In this document: one piece after another, positions 9,001 to 16,846 of the stretch
How the letters are laid out: each line of letters begins with the position of its first letter
Position numbering within the stretch: position 1 is the first letter of the stretch
Notes under the pieces: generated by a model
Database searches by the model: none
What the model saw: the letters and a program-made list of their open reading frames with translations, nothing else
Told to the model about the DNA's origin: nothing
Made by a program: the position numbers and the translations under genes
NCBI RefSeq assembly: GCF_000445125.1
Contig: NZ_ATHL01000040.1
Location: 1-64,000 of the forward strand
Length of the DNA: 64,000 nucleotides
Reading direction: 5' to 3'
Source of the DNA: Novosphingobium lindaniclasticum LE124
GTDB taxonomy: Bacteria > Pseudomonadota > Alphaproteobacteria > Sphingomonadales > Sphingomonadaceae

Positions 9001-10457
9001 TCGCGCCTGCCACGGGACCCGTGGCTGCGGCTGTGCGCAACCCGGTCGATCCCACCGGCACCCTACTGGTGCTGATGGGCCGCAGCGACGCCGACCTGCG
9101 GGTGGCCGCGAGTGCCGTGGCGCTGGGCCGCGGCGTGTTCGGCGGCCAGCGCATGGCCTTCGACGGCGTGCGCATACCCGCCTGGCCGCGGTACGGCGCG
9201 CTGCGCTGGATTTCCACCGACAAGCCGGTGCAACTCGGCAAGATCATGCCGGCTTATGCCCTTCAGGGCATGGGCTTCCGCCCCGGTGCACTGAGCGCCA
9301 GCTTCCGCGTTGCGCCCGACCTGTTCTTCTGGCCCCGCGAAGGCGGCCGCCTGAACCTGACCTATCGCTACCCCGTGGCCGATTGGCTCGACCAGCGCGG
9401 CTCGCGCCTCGATGCCTCGCTCAATGGCCAATACCTCAAGACCCTGCCGCTCAGTTCGCCCTGGTGGAGCAATCTGCTCGGTGCCCACGGCGCGAAAAGC
9501 GAGGACTCGTCGGCCACGGTCATACTGCCGCGCTACAACCTGTTCGGCCAGAACGAACTGACGCTCGACTACAACCTGATCATCGCCAACAAGAAGAAGT
9601 GCACCGGCACTCTGCCGGAGAACGTGCGCACTTCGATCGATCCTACCAGCACGATCGACCTGACCTCCGCCTATCACGCTCTGCTGATGCCCGATCTGGC
9701 GACTTTCGCAGGCGCCGGCTTCCCCTTCACCGTCGCTCCCGATCTGGCGGAGACGACCGTGGTGATGGCTGCCAACCCCTCGCCTGCCTCGGTCGAGGCG
9801 TTCCTGGCGCTGATGGGCCGCTTCGGCGATTCCACCGGGGTTCCGGTCACGGCGATCACCGTAAGCGCCTCGGTCGGCGCTGCCGAGTTGCAGGACCAGG
9901 ACGTGCTGGTGATCGGCGGCGTGGAGCTGGCTTCGGCGGGCTCGCTGTTCGACAAGGCGCCGGTTCGCTATACCGGCGGCCATCTCGAAGTGACGGAGCG
10001 CTCGCCGCTGCAGTTCGTCACTTCGTTCTTCGGCGGCACCGAGCATAACGATCCGATGACCGCCGCACCGCTGGTCTACAACGCACGCGGGTTCTCGGGG
10101 CTGGTCAGCTTCCGTTCCCCGTACTCCTCCGACCGCACCGTGGTGGCGCTGCTGTCCGACAATGCGGCCGCCCTGCCCGCGCTGGTCGAAGGCATGGCCG
10201 ACGTGAAGATCAATGCCGCGATCCAGGGCGACCTTGCCGTCACCAAGGGTGACGGCATGGCCAGCTTCGCGATCGGAGAGCGCTACTGGGTCGGTTCGCT
10301 GCCGGTCTGGATGAAGCTTGCGTACTGGTTCAGCCAGCGCCCGATGCTGATGGGACTGTTCTCGCTGCTGCTGGCCGTGATCCTTGCCGGCCCCGCCTAT
10401 CTCTACTTCCGCCGCCAGGCCCAGCGCCGCCTTGGCCAGCAGGACGAAAACGCATGA
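5997..10457 (+). CDS. bcsAB: Cellulose synthase, fused BcsA catalytic and BcsB periplasmic subunits
   Basis: 1486 residues. BcsA half: membrane helices near residues 12-110, then the GT2 domain with DDGK (172-175), DCD (220-222), TED (316-318) and QRIRW (354-358), more helices, and a PilZ domain with RQDIR (560-564, RxxxR) and DISMGG (587-592, DxSxxG), both needed to bind c-di-GMP. The enzyme polymerises UDP-glucose into beta-1,4-glucan and threads it across the inner membrane. From about residue 731 a hydrophobic helix ending VHA-APAP looks like a retained BcsB signal peptide; the BcsB part follows from about 780 and ends in one anchor helix (about 1440-1465) and a basic tail. Such A-B fusions are known in Komagataeibacter (AcsAB). 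Overlaps bcsQ and bcsC by ATGA. Confidence 0.95.
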   Translation: MIRKLAGHRAVRLLAIVPIALIAAMVIGVPLDTNGQWMFAGVAIAGTLVMKRWPGRKGALALGLLAVLMSTRYMFWRTTQTLAFTTLPEFVFGGLLYIAEVYTWVILMLSSLQTSWPLNRPVIEPKGEPADWPSVDIYIPTYNESLEIVRNTVYAAMDLDYPIDRYKVFILDDGKRPEFRAFAKEAGCGYITRDNNLHAKAGNLNAAMKKTDGELIAIFDCDHVPNRAFLQLTVGWFQTDPRLALIQTPHHMYSPDPVQRNLASVMGDMPGEGDLFYGPIQQGNDLWNATFFCGSCAVIRREALMETNGFAGETVTEDAHTALKLQRTGWNTAYIGARLSAGLATERLVLHVGQRIRWARGMTQILRIDCPLFGPGLTWQQRLCYLSAMLYYQYPLSRIVFLTSPLAYLIFGQNIIQASASLVFAYAMPHLFCSTVASERRQGTTRRPFWGEIYDTLLAFHLVKPTVMTWFQPRKGKFNVTDKGSLLDKTYFDWAIVKPHLICAALLVGGMLLAIGKWALFPYMFNIQTDTLVLNCAWASFSLIMLLAAISVARETRQARQDIRIPLPLPVTAYLSSGHVLNATTLDISMGGAALVLPSEIPVRDVNVTHITLAMGDEVLSIPVRTMRTRDNNAYVRFEELDMLANRHLVRAVMGRADAWQPAAPHPRVSGLRSLTEIILVDMVTIKRMLGLNFSERRMMAAAAEHGSLALAGDSAKPSKSGARTLPALAKAAGLAAALALGIATFVFGSREVHAAPAPAASAAATAANAAQAPGAPRSGLSDRMTFKDMRIGGPIRLQGTQGEIGIPFGMRQDRVVTSAMLTLQLSWSAQMLDDISQLVVIVNGEVVQAVPLSRAEAGGQVLRIPVNPALLLPGDNQLNIRFLGHYARDCEDPFHSSLWANISNTRSFLDVEYQALTFQPDLSRLPLPFFDKGQNLPLRMPFVFAGQPHKGELEAAAATASWLGSLASYRGFSFKPVYGTLPKGNAVVFLKAGQSIPGLDIAPATGPVAAAVRNPVDPTGTLLVLMGRSDADLRVAASAVALGRGVFGGQRMAFDGVRIPAWPRYGALRWISTDKPVQLGKIMPAYALQGMGFRPGALSASFRVAPDLFFWPREGGRLNLTYRYPVADWLDQRGSRLDASLNGQYLKTLPLSSPWWSNLLGAHGAKSEDSSATVILPRYNLFGQNELTLDYNLIIANKKKCTGTLPENVRTSIDPTSTIDLTSAYHALLMPDLATFAGAGFPFTVAPDLAETTVVMAANPSPASVEAFLALMGRFGDSTGVPVTAITVSASVGAAELQDQDVLVIGGVELASAGSLFDKAPVRYTGGHLEVTERSPLQFVTSFFGGTEHNDPMTAAPLVYNARGFSGLVSFRSPYSSDRTVVALLSDNAAALPALVEGMADVKINAAIQGDLAVTKGDGMASFAIGERYWVGSLPVWMKLAYWFSQRPMLMGLFSLLLAVILAGPAYLYFRRQAQRRLGQQDENA

Positions 10458-13400
10458 GTTCCGCGATGACCCGCCTGCGCCTCGTCGGCCTGGCCCTGCT
10501 GCTCTCCACCGCAAGCAGCGGCATGACCCATGCCCAGGCCGCTGGCGTGGACGCGCTGCTGCAGCAGGCGAAATACTGGCGCGGAAAAGGCCGCGAGGAT
10601 CTTGCCCAGCAGGCCCTCCGCCGCGCCAAGGCGCTCGATCCAGGCAATGCCGCCGTCAATCAGGCACTGAACGCAAGGTCCGCCGCACCGAAGCCGCAGT
10701 CCGCTGCGAAACCGGCAGCCGCTCGCCCGGCTTCGAAGCCTGCCGCCCCAAAACCTGCCGCCCAAAGCCCTGCTACCCGGCCGGCGCAGCAACCGGCGCG
10801 CGCCGCTGCCACGCCTTCGAAGGCCGCCCCCGCACCCACGACTTCGGCAAACCGCGCGGGCCAGGCCCGCGTCGCCGGCTTCGACGCACTGGAAGACGGC
10901 AACCTCGCCTCGGCCTCCAGCCAGTTCCAGCGGGCACTGTCCGTCAACGCCCGCGATCCCGACGCGCTGGGCGGGATGGGTCTCGTGCGCCTGCGCGAAA
11001 GCCGCTTCGCCGAAGCGGCCAATTACCTGGAGCAGGCCTCGCGCTACGGCAAATCCGGGCAATGGGCCGAGGGTCTCGCTTCCGCTCGCTTCTTCGCAGG
11101 TATGGAGGATGCCCGCAGTTCCGTCGCGCAGGGCCGCCTGGCGGATGCGCAGTCGATTGCCGAGGGCCTGATCCGCTCCGGCTACAAGGAACCCGCCCCG
11201 GCGCTGGAACTGCTGGCCGATGTCTATGAGAAGCAGGGTCGCTATGCCGATGCTGCCGATCTCTACCGGCAGGCGAGCCAGGGCGGCGGCTCCGACGACA
11301 AGCGCCTGCAGATGCGCGCTGCACGGGGCCGCGCCCTGGCGGCTGCCGCCAACGGCGACGACATGGGCGCCATGCGCGAGTTCCAGAACGGCCTCGTGCT
11401 CGATCCCACCGACCCATGGATCCGCTACGAGTTCGCCGAATTCCAGATCCGCCGGGGCCGCGTGCCGGAGGCGGAATCGCTGCTGCGTTCGCTCTCGACC
11501 ATGAACCAGCCCGACGCGCTCTACGCCGCAGCCCTGCTCAACAACGACCTTGGCCGCGCCACTGAGGCAGCCCGCCTGATCGAGATGATCCCCGAGGCGC
11601 AGCGCACCGCGCCGATGCGCAGCTTCGCCATCGGCGTGAAAACCGATGCCGCCATCGCGCGGGCCAAGGCCATGGCCGCCGGCGGTCAGCAGGCCCCGGC
11701 CCTTGCCGCACTGCGGCAGCTCGGCGCCATGTCGGCCGTCCCGGTGGGCAAGCAGGCCGCCGTGGCCAACGCGCTGTACGAACTGGGCGACGTTCAGGGC
11801 GCCTCGGCCGTGGCGGAAAATGCTGCGCAGGGTCAGGTCTCCGGCATTGCCGACTACGAAGGTCTGATCGGTGTGCTCGCGCGCGTCGGCCGCGACGACC
11901 TGGCCCAGCAAGCGCTGCAGCGGGCGGGCGCCCTGGCTGGCAGCTCGGCGGAAGGCCAGCAGGCCTATGCCCGGATGAACGCCGCTCTTCAGGTCAGCCA
12001 GGCCGACCGCGCCCGGCAACAGGGACGCTTCGCGGAAGCCTTCGACGTGCTCCAGAGCGCCTGGAGCGCCTCGCCCCAGAACATGGAAATCCTGGCCGGA
12101 CTGGCACGCCTCTACCAGAGCGGCCAGATGCCGGCCCGCGCCGCCCAGACCTGGCAGCTCGTGCTCGCCCGCAAGCCGGGCGACAAGGATGCCCTGCTCG
12201 GCCTGGCGGAAACCGCGCAGGCGGCAGGCGACAGCGACCTGTCGCGCCGGGCGCAGAACGACGTACTCCGCGCTTTCCCGCAGGACTATCAGGTCCGCAT
12301 GTCGCTCGCCAACGTCGAACGCGCGCGCGGCAATGACCGCGCGGCGATGAAGCTGCTCAAGGACGCGCAGGACCTTTACGCACGCGGTCAGGGCGGCACG
12401 TCGATCGACGGTCTTTCCGGCGGCAATCCTTTCGCCGCCATGAGCCCCGCAGGCGGCTCCAACCCCTTCCGGGACCGGCCCGTCGCCGCGGCGCAGCAGG
12501 TCAATCCCTTCGCGCTGGGCAGCGGCACGCGCATTCCCGGCTCTCCTGCCGCCGCTTACGGCAGCGCGCCCATGCCCGCAGCCTACGGCGCGGCGCCAAG
12601 CTATGGCGGCGCCGGCGGCTATCCCTCGGCACCGGCGGCCTCGGCGGCCTATGCCGGTAGCAGTGCAGGCTACGGCAGCGGCTATGGCGCAGGCCTTGGC
12701 GACCCCGGCATGGACGCAGCGACCACCGCCTATTCCGCCGATCCGGTCCTGGCGCAGATCCAGTCGCAGATCGCCGATCTCGGCCATGATACCGGCCCCC
12801 GTGCCGACATCGTCACCGGCTACCGCCGTCGCTCCGGCGAAGCGGGCCTCAGCCAGCTCGACGAAATCAAGGGCTCGGCACGGTTCTCGACGGACGCCCC
12901 CGGCGGCCGCGTCTATGCGAAGGCGGAAGCCTCGGTGATCGATGCCGGCCGGGCCAACCAATCCGGCCAGGCACGGTTCGGCCGCAACGCGACGATCGAG
13001 GCACAAGCCATCGTCGACAAGCAGCCTTCGGTCTTCCCCTCGGCACAGACCCAGAACGCATCGGGCGTCGCTTTCTCAGCGGGCTACGAAAGCGACAGCG
13101 TCAAGCTGGAGGCCGGCACCACGCCGGTCGGCATGGGCAAGACGGAAGCGACTTTCCGCGCCGAAGCCTCCCCCAAGCTGTCTCCCACCGTGCGCGCCAA
13201 AGCCTTTGCAGAGCGTCAGCCGGTGACCGACAGCGTACTCTCCTACGCGGGCACGCGGGATCCGGTGAGCGGCCGCCGCTGGGGCCAGGTCATGCGCACG
13301 GCCGGGGGCGCGGGCCTATCCTACGACAGCGAGGGCAGCGGGGTCTATGCGGAAGGCCGGTATTATCGCTTCCGCGGCACCAACGTCGCGCGCAACGATG

Positions 13401-13906
13401 GCTTCGAGGCGAATGTAGGCGGTTATCTGCGCACGTATCGCGGCCCGCGCTCGAACCTTACCGTCGGCATCAACGTGAACTACCAGGGCTACGACAAGAG
13501 CCAGAACTACTTCACCTGGGGCAACGGCGGCTACTTCAGCCCGCAGAACTTCATCAGCGTGGGCTTCCCGGTGAACTACACTATGAACGACGAGCGCTTC
13601 GATATCAGCGCCTCGTTCACGCCCGGTTTCCAGAGCTACAAGCAGGATCAGACCAACATCTATCCTATCGACCAGCCTCTTCAGGCCATACTCGATCAGA
13701 ACAAGATCGATAACAACGACGTAAGATCCTACTACGACAGCATCAGCAAGACCGGCTTCGCCGTGTCGAGCAACCTGTCGATCTACTACAAGCTGAGCCC
13801 CACCACCCGCATCGGCGGCGAGGCTGGCTACAATACCTTCGGATCTTATGACGAGTTCCGTAGCTTATTGGGCGTGAGACAGAATTTCGGGAGCACCGGC
13901 CGATGA
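10454..13906 (+). CDS. bcsC: Cellulose export outer membrane protein with TPR repeats
   Basis: 1150 residues, close to the ~1157 of E. coli BcsC. A signal peptide (ends THAQA) is followed by a TPR unit, an Ala/Pro/Lys-rich linker (about residues 72-135), many TPR repeats to about 640, and a Gly/Ala/Tyr-rich linker (about 655-760) with several NPF motifs. The C-terminal third is the BcsC beta-barrel, ending YNTFGSYDEFRSLLGVRQNFG. The TPR part spans the periplasm and the barrel is the exit channel for the glucan. ATG overlaps the stop of bcsAB, and the stop overlaps the start of bcsD, so coupling continues along the operon. Confidence 0.95.
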   Translation: MSSAMTRLRLVGLALLLSTASSGMTHAQAAGVDALLQQAKYWRGKGREDLAQQALRRAKALDPGNAAVNQALNARSAAPKPQSAAKPAAARPASKPAAPKPAAQSPATRPAQQPARAAATPSKAAPAPTTSANRAGQARVAGFDALEDGNLASASSQFQRALSVNARDPDALGGMGLVRLRESRFAEAANYLEQASRYGKSGQWAEGLASARFFAGMEDARSSVAQGRLADAQSIAEGLIRSGYKEPAPALELLADVYEKQGRYADAADLYRQASQGGGSDDKRLQMRAARGRALAAAANGDDMGAMREFQNGLVLDPTDPWIRYEFAEFQIRRGRVPEAESLLRSLSTMNQPDALYAAALLNNDLGRATEAARLIEMIPEAQRTAPMRSFAIGVKTDAAIARAKAMAAGGQQAPALAALRQLGAMSAVPVGKQAAVANALYELGDVQGASAVAENAAQGQVSGIADYEGLIGVLARVGRDDLAQQALQRAGALAGSSAEGQQAYARMNAALQVSQADRARQQGRFAEAFDVLQSAWSASPQNMEILAGLARLYQSGQMPARAAQTWQLVLARKPGDKDALLGLAETAQAAGDSDLSRRAQNDVLRAFPQDYQVRMSLANVERARGNDRAAMKLLKDAQDLYARGQGGTSIDGLSGGNPFAAMSPAGGSNPFRDRPVAAAQQVNPFALGSGTRIPGSPAAAYGSAPMPAAYGAAPSYGGAGGYPSAPAASAAYAGSSAGYGSGYGAGLGDPGMDAATTAYSADPVLAQIQSQIADLGHDTGPRADIVTGYRRRSGEAGLSQLDEIKGSARFSTDAPGGRVYAKAEASVIDAGRANQSGQARFGRNATIEAQAIVDKQPSVFPSAQTQNASGVAFSAGYESDSVKLEAGTTPVGMGKTEATFRAEASPKLSPTVRAKAFAERQPVTDSVLSYAGTRDPVSGRRWGQVMRTAGGAGLSYDSEGSGVYAEGRYYRFRGTNVARNDGFEANVGGYLRTYRGPRSNLTVGINVNYQGYDKSQNYFTWGNGGYFSPQNFISVGFPVNYTMNDERFDISASFTPGFQSYKQDQTNIYPIDQPLQAILDQNKIDNNDVRSYYDSISKTGFAVSSNLSIYYKLSPTTRIGGEAGYNTFGSYDEFRSLLGVRQNFGSTGR

Positions 13907-14364
13907 AACTGCACGCATTTCCCTCTTCCCGCTCGGAGGGCGAACAGAGCGGCGCCGGAGGGCTCGCGCTCTTCGCGATGATGACGGCCGCCGAAGTCTG
14001 CGAAGGCGCGCCTGCCGCCCAGTCGCAGGCCTTCTTCTCGGCGATCGGTCGCCGCATGGCGACGCTGGAGCCGCTGGAAGGCGTCAGCGACGCCGCCGTC
14101 CTCTGCGCCCGGATAAACGGGTTCTGGCAGGATCTGGGCTGGGGCGAGATCGAACTGACCGTCGGTGACGACGCGATCGTCGTCCATCACCGCAACCTTC
14201 CCAAGGCGCTGACGAGCGATCAGCAGGACAGCTGGAACACGATGCTGCTGGGCCTGCTCCAGGGCGCCTACGATGCCTGGTTCCGCGTGCTCGGCAGCGG
14301 CCCGGCGCTTCACACGGCGGGCCACTGGCAGGGCGACATCGTCGAACTGCGACACGGCCGCTGA
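13903..14364 (+). CDS. bcsD: Cellulose synthase subunit D
   Basis: 153 residues, the usual length of BcsD/AcsD (about 156). The conserved block INGFWQDLGWGEIELTVGDD and the C-terminal helix-rich part match the family. In Komagataeibacter BcsD forms octameric rings that help align glucan chains for crystalline ribbons; in other proteobacteria it works with scaffold partners such as BcsH or BcsP. Its presence places the operon in the BcsD-containing (type I) class. The start overlaps the bcsC stop by ATGA. No bcsH/ccpAx homologue is visible next to it. Confidence 0.92.
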   Translation: MKLHAFPSSRSEGEQSGAGGLALFAMMTAAEVCEGAPAAQSQAFFSAIGRRMATLEPLEGVSDAAVLCARINGFWQDLGWGEIELTVGDDAIVVHHRNLPKALTSDQQDSWNTMLLGLLQGAYDAWFRVLGSGPALHTAGHWQGDIVELRHGR

Positions 14365-14395
14365 GCCTTCGGTCGATCAACGAGAGAGCATCGGC

Positions 14396-15418
14396 ATGAC
14401 CTTTCTTCCCGAAACCGGCATCAACCGGCGCAACTTCACTCTGGGGCTGATGCTGGCGATGACCGCTGCCTGCAACACCGACGCGCAGAGCCGTCTGCCC
14501 GCGCGCGATACCTTCTGGCGTACCTGGCGCGACTTGTACCTCAATCCCGAAGGCCGCGTGGTGGACACCGGCAACAACGGCATCAGCCATAGCGAAGGCC
14601 AGAGCTATGGCCTGCTTTTCGCCTACAAGGCCGGCGATGCCGAGGCTTTCGACAAGATCGCCAAGTGGACGCAAAGCCGTCTCTCCCGCCCGGACATGGC
14701 GCTCCACGCCTGGCGCTACGACCCGTCCGCGTCCAACCCGGTCGCCGACCAGAACAATGCGACGGACGGCGACCTCGTCATCGCCTGGGCCTTGGGCATG
14801 GCCGGGCAGCGCTGGAACCGCAGCGACTACACCGCGCGGGCCGCGCAGATCCGCGCCGCGGTGCGCAGCCACTGCGTGATCGAGCGCCACGGCATGAGCC
14901 TGCTTCTGCCCGGCATCATGGGCTTCGTGAACGGCCAGGAAGTGACCCTGAACCCGTCCTACTTCGCCTGGCCCGCGCTGGACGCCTTTGCGAAGATCGA
15001 CGGCCAGCAGGTCTGGGGATCGGTGATCCGGGACAGCGAGGCGATCACCCGCCTCGCCCGCTTCGGCAGCGCGCATCTGCCAAGCGACTGGGTCGTCATC
15101 GGCGCGCCGGGTCAGGTCGCCCCGGCACGCGACAAGCCGCCGCGCTTCGGCTACGACGCCATCCGCGTGCCGCTCTACGCGGCGCTGGGTGGCCGCGCCG
15201 CTCTGGCCTCCGACATCGCCGCTTACTGGCGGTCGCATCTTTCGGCCGGCAAGCCGATCCCGGCCTGGGTCGATGTCGTCACCGGAGAGGAAGCCAACTA
15301 TGCCTTGTCGGCGGGCGGGGCGGCGGTGGTCGGCAGGCTGCTCGGCAGTGCCCAGCCTTCGCAGTTGACCAACGACTATTACGCGGCCTCGCTGCAGATG
15401 CTCGCGCGCTATCAGTGA
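14396..15418 (+). CDS. bcsZ: Periplasmic endo-1,4-beta-glucanase, GH8
   Basis: 340 residues from ATG 14396, with GAGAGA upstream. The family 8 glycoside hydrolase acid catalyst lies in ISHSEGQSYG (Glu67) and the likely base in RFGYDAIRVPLY (Asp254). BcsZ trims or untangles nascent cellulose in the periplasm and is needed for normal export. The N-terminus NRRNFTLGLMLAMTAAC has an RRxF pair before a hydrophobic stretch, so it could be exported by Tat; the cysteine at position 26 is preceded by TAA, a poor lipobox. The alternative longer reading frame upstream overlaps bcsD and is unlikely. Last gene of the operon, closed by the hairpin at 15428. Confidence 0.94.
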   Translation: MTFLPETGINRRNFTLGLMLAMTAACNTDAQSRLPARDTFWRTWRDLYLNPEGRVVDTGNNGISHSEGQSYGLLFAYKAGDAEAFDKIAKWTQSRLSRPDMALHAWRYDPSASNPVADQNNATDGDLVIAWALGMAGQRWNRSDYTARAAQIRAAVRSHCVIERHGMSLLLPGIMGFVNGQEVTLNPSYFAWPALDAFAKIDGQQVWGSVIRDSEAITRLARFGSAHLPSDWVVIGAPGQVAPARDKPPRFGYDAIRVPLYAALGGRAALASDIAAYWRSHLSAGKPIPAWVDVVTGEEANYALSAGGAAVVGRLLGSAQPSQLTNDYYAASLQMLARYQ

Positions 15419-15427
15419 TCCTTTCGG

Positions 15428-15470
15428 GACCTCTCCGTTCTCCCGGCGGGCTGCGGAGAGGTCTACCTTT
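15428..15470 (+). terminator. Terminator of the cellulose operon
   Basis: GACCTCTCCG and CGGAGAGGTC pair perfectly over 10 bases around a 16-base loop that itself can pair, followed by TACCTTT. It lies nine bases after the bcsZ stop. The T-run is weak, so termination may be partial. Confidence 0.75.
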
Positions 15471-15584
15471 CGATCCGTGCAGAAACGTACTCAAACCTTC
15501 GTATTTGGTCGCAAATTGTCGCGCTTGCGAAAAGCCGGCTTGCAGGCAGCAACAATAGGCTGAATAGCAGCGCCGACAGGCTTT

Positions 15585-16838
15585 TTGACGGTGCGCGACT
15601 TGAAAATCACGTCTTCTTCGATTGCGGCGGCCTCGCTGCTGTTCCCCTCTCTACGCCAAGCCGGCGTCGCGGTATTGTCCGTGACTCTGCTGGCCGCCTG
15701 TTCCGGAGGGGATAAGAAGGACGACAAGCGCGGCGCCGCCCAAGTCGGCTTCATCGTCGTGCAGCCTTCCGCCGTTCCCCTGGCCGTCACGCTGAGTGGG
15801 CGAACGGTCGCCTTCGAGACCAGCGAAGTTCGCCCGCAGGTAACCGGCGTGATCGTCAAGCGCCTCTTCACCGAAGGCAGCCTGGTCAGGGCGGGACAGC
15901 CGCTCTACCAGATCGACCCCAGCCTCTACCGCGCCGCCGTGAACCAGGCCTCTGCCGATCTCGCCAGTGCGCGCGCCACCGCCGAAGCCGCCTCCGCCAA
16001 GGCCCAGCGCTTCAAGCCTCTCGCCGACATGGAGGCCGTGGCCAGGCAGGACTATATCGACGCGCTGGCGGCCTCGCGCTCGGCCAAGGCCTCGATCGCC
16101 CAGAACGCCGCCACGCTCGACACGGCCCGGATCAACTTGCGCTTCACCACCGTGCCGGCCCCGATCACCGGACGCATCGGCCGCTCGCTGTCGACCGTAG
16201 GCGCTCTCGCGAGCGCCAGCCAGGCCGACCCGCTCGCCGTCATCCAGCGCATGGACCCGATCTTCGTCGACATGCAGCAGTCGGCCACGGACATCACCGC
16301 CCTGCGCCGCAAACTGGCCGCCGGCGGCGTCACGCCGGGCAGCACGCAGGTCCATCTGCGCTTCGACGACGGCTCGCAGTATGCCTCGCCGGGCACCGTC
16401 CAGTTTTCCGACGTCACCGTCGACCAGGGCACCGGCACCGTCACTCTGCGGGCGCGATTCCCCAACCCCGACGGGCTCCTGCTGCCCGGCATGTTCGTAA
16501 CCGCCGTGTTCGATCAGGCCACCGATCCCAGTGCCTTCCTCGTCCCCCAGAACGCGGTCCAGCGCGATTTCGACGGCACCGCCTTCGTCATGGTCGTCGG
16601 CGGCGACAACAAGGCGGTGCGCCGCAAGGTCACGGCCGATCGCACCCAGGGCGTGCATACGGTGGTCACTTCGGGCCTCCGGAAGGGGGACAAGGTCATC
16701 GTCCAGGGGCTGAACGGCCTGAAGCAGGGAGCGCCGATCAAACCGGTGGCGGCATCCAGCCCGCAGACGGTCGCGCCGCCCAGCGGAAAGCCCGGCAGCG
16801 GCGATAGCGCCGGTCAGCCCGCCGCCAAGGATCGCTGA
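15585..16838 (+). CDS. RND efflux periplasmic adaptor lipoprotein
   Basis: 417 residues from TTG 15585; other in-frame starts exist nearby (GTG 15591, TTG 15600). A signal peptide ends at LLAACSGG, a lipobox, so the mature protein should be attached to the inner membrane. The membrane-fusion layout is clear: lipoyl half-domains (RPQVTGVIVKRLFTEGSLV and LRFTTVPAPITGRIG), a helical hairpin of about 70 residues between them, a beta-barrel domain and a C-terminal membrane-proximal part. It bridges the RND pump and the outer membrane channel. First gene of a three-gene operon, 8 bases before the pump gene. The drug or metabolite exported is unknown. Confidence 0.93.
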   Translation: MTVRDLKITSSSIAAASLLFPSLRQAGVAVLSVTLLAACSGGDKKDDKRGAAQVGFIVVQPSAVPLAVTLSGRTVAFETSEVRPQVTGVIVKRLFTEGSLVRAGQPLYQIDPSLYRAAVNQASADLASARATAEAASAKAQRFKPLADMEAVARQDYIDALAASRSAKASIAQNAATLDTARINLRFTTVPAPITGRIGRSLSTVGALASASQADPLAVIQRMDPIFVDMQQSATDITALRRKLAAGGVTPGSTQVHLRFDDGSQYASPGTVQFSDVTVDQGTGTVTLRARFPNPDGLLLPGMFVTAVFDQATDPSAFLVPQNAVQRDFDGTAFVMVVGGDNKAVRRKVTADRTQGVHTVVTSGLRKGDKVIVQGLNGLKQGAPIKPVAASSPQTVAPPSGKPGSGDSAGQPAAKDR

Positions 16839-16846
16839 GCCAGCCC

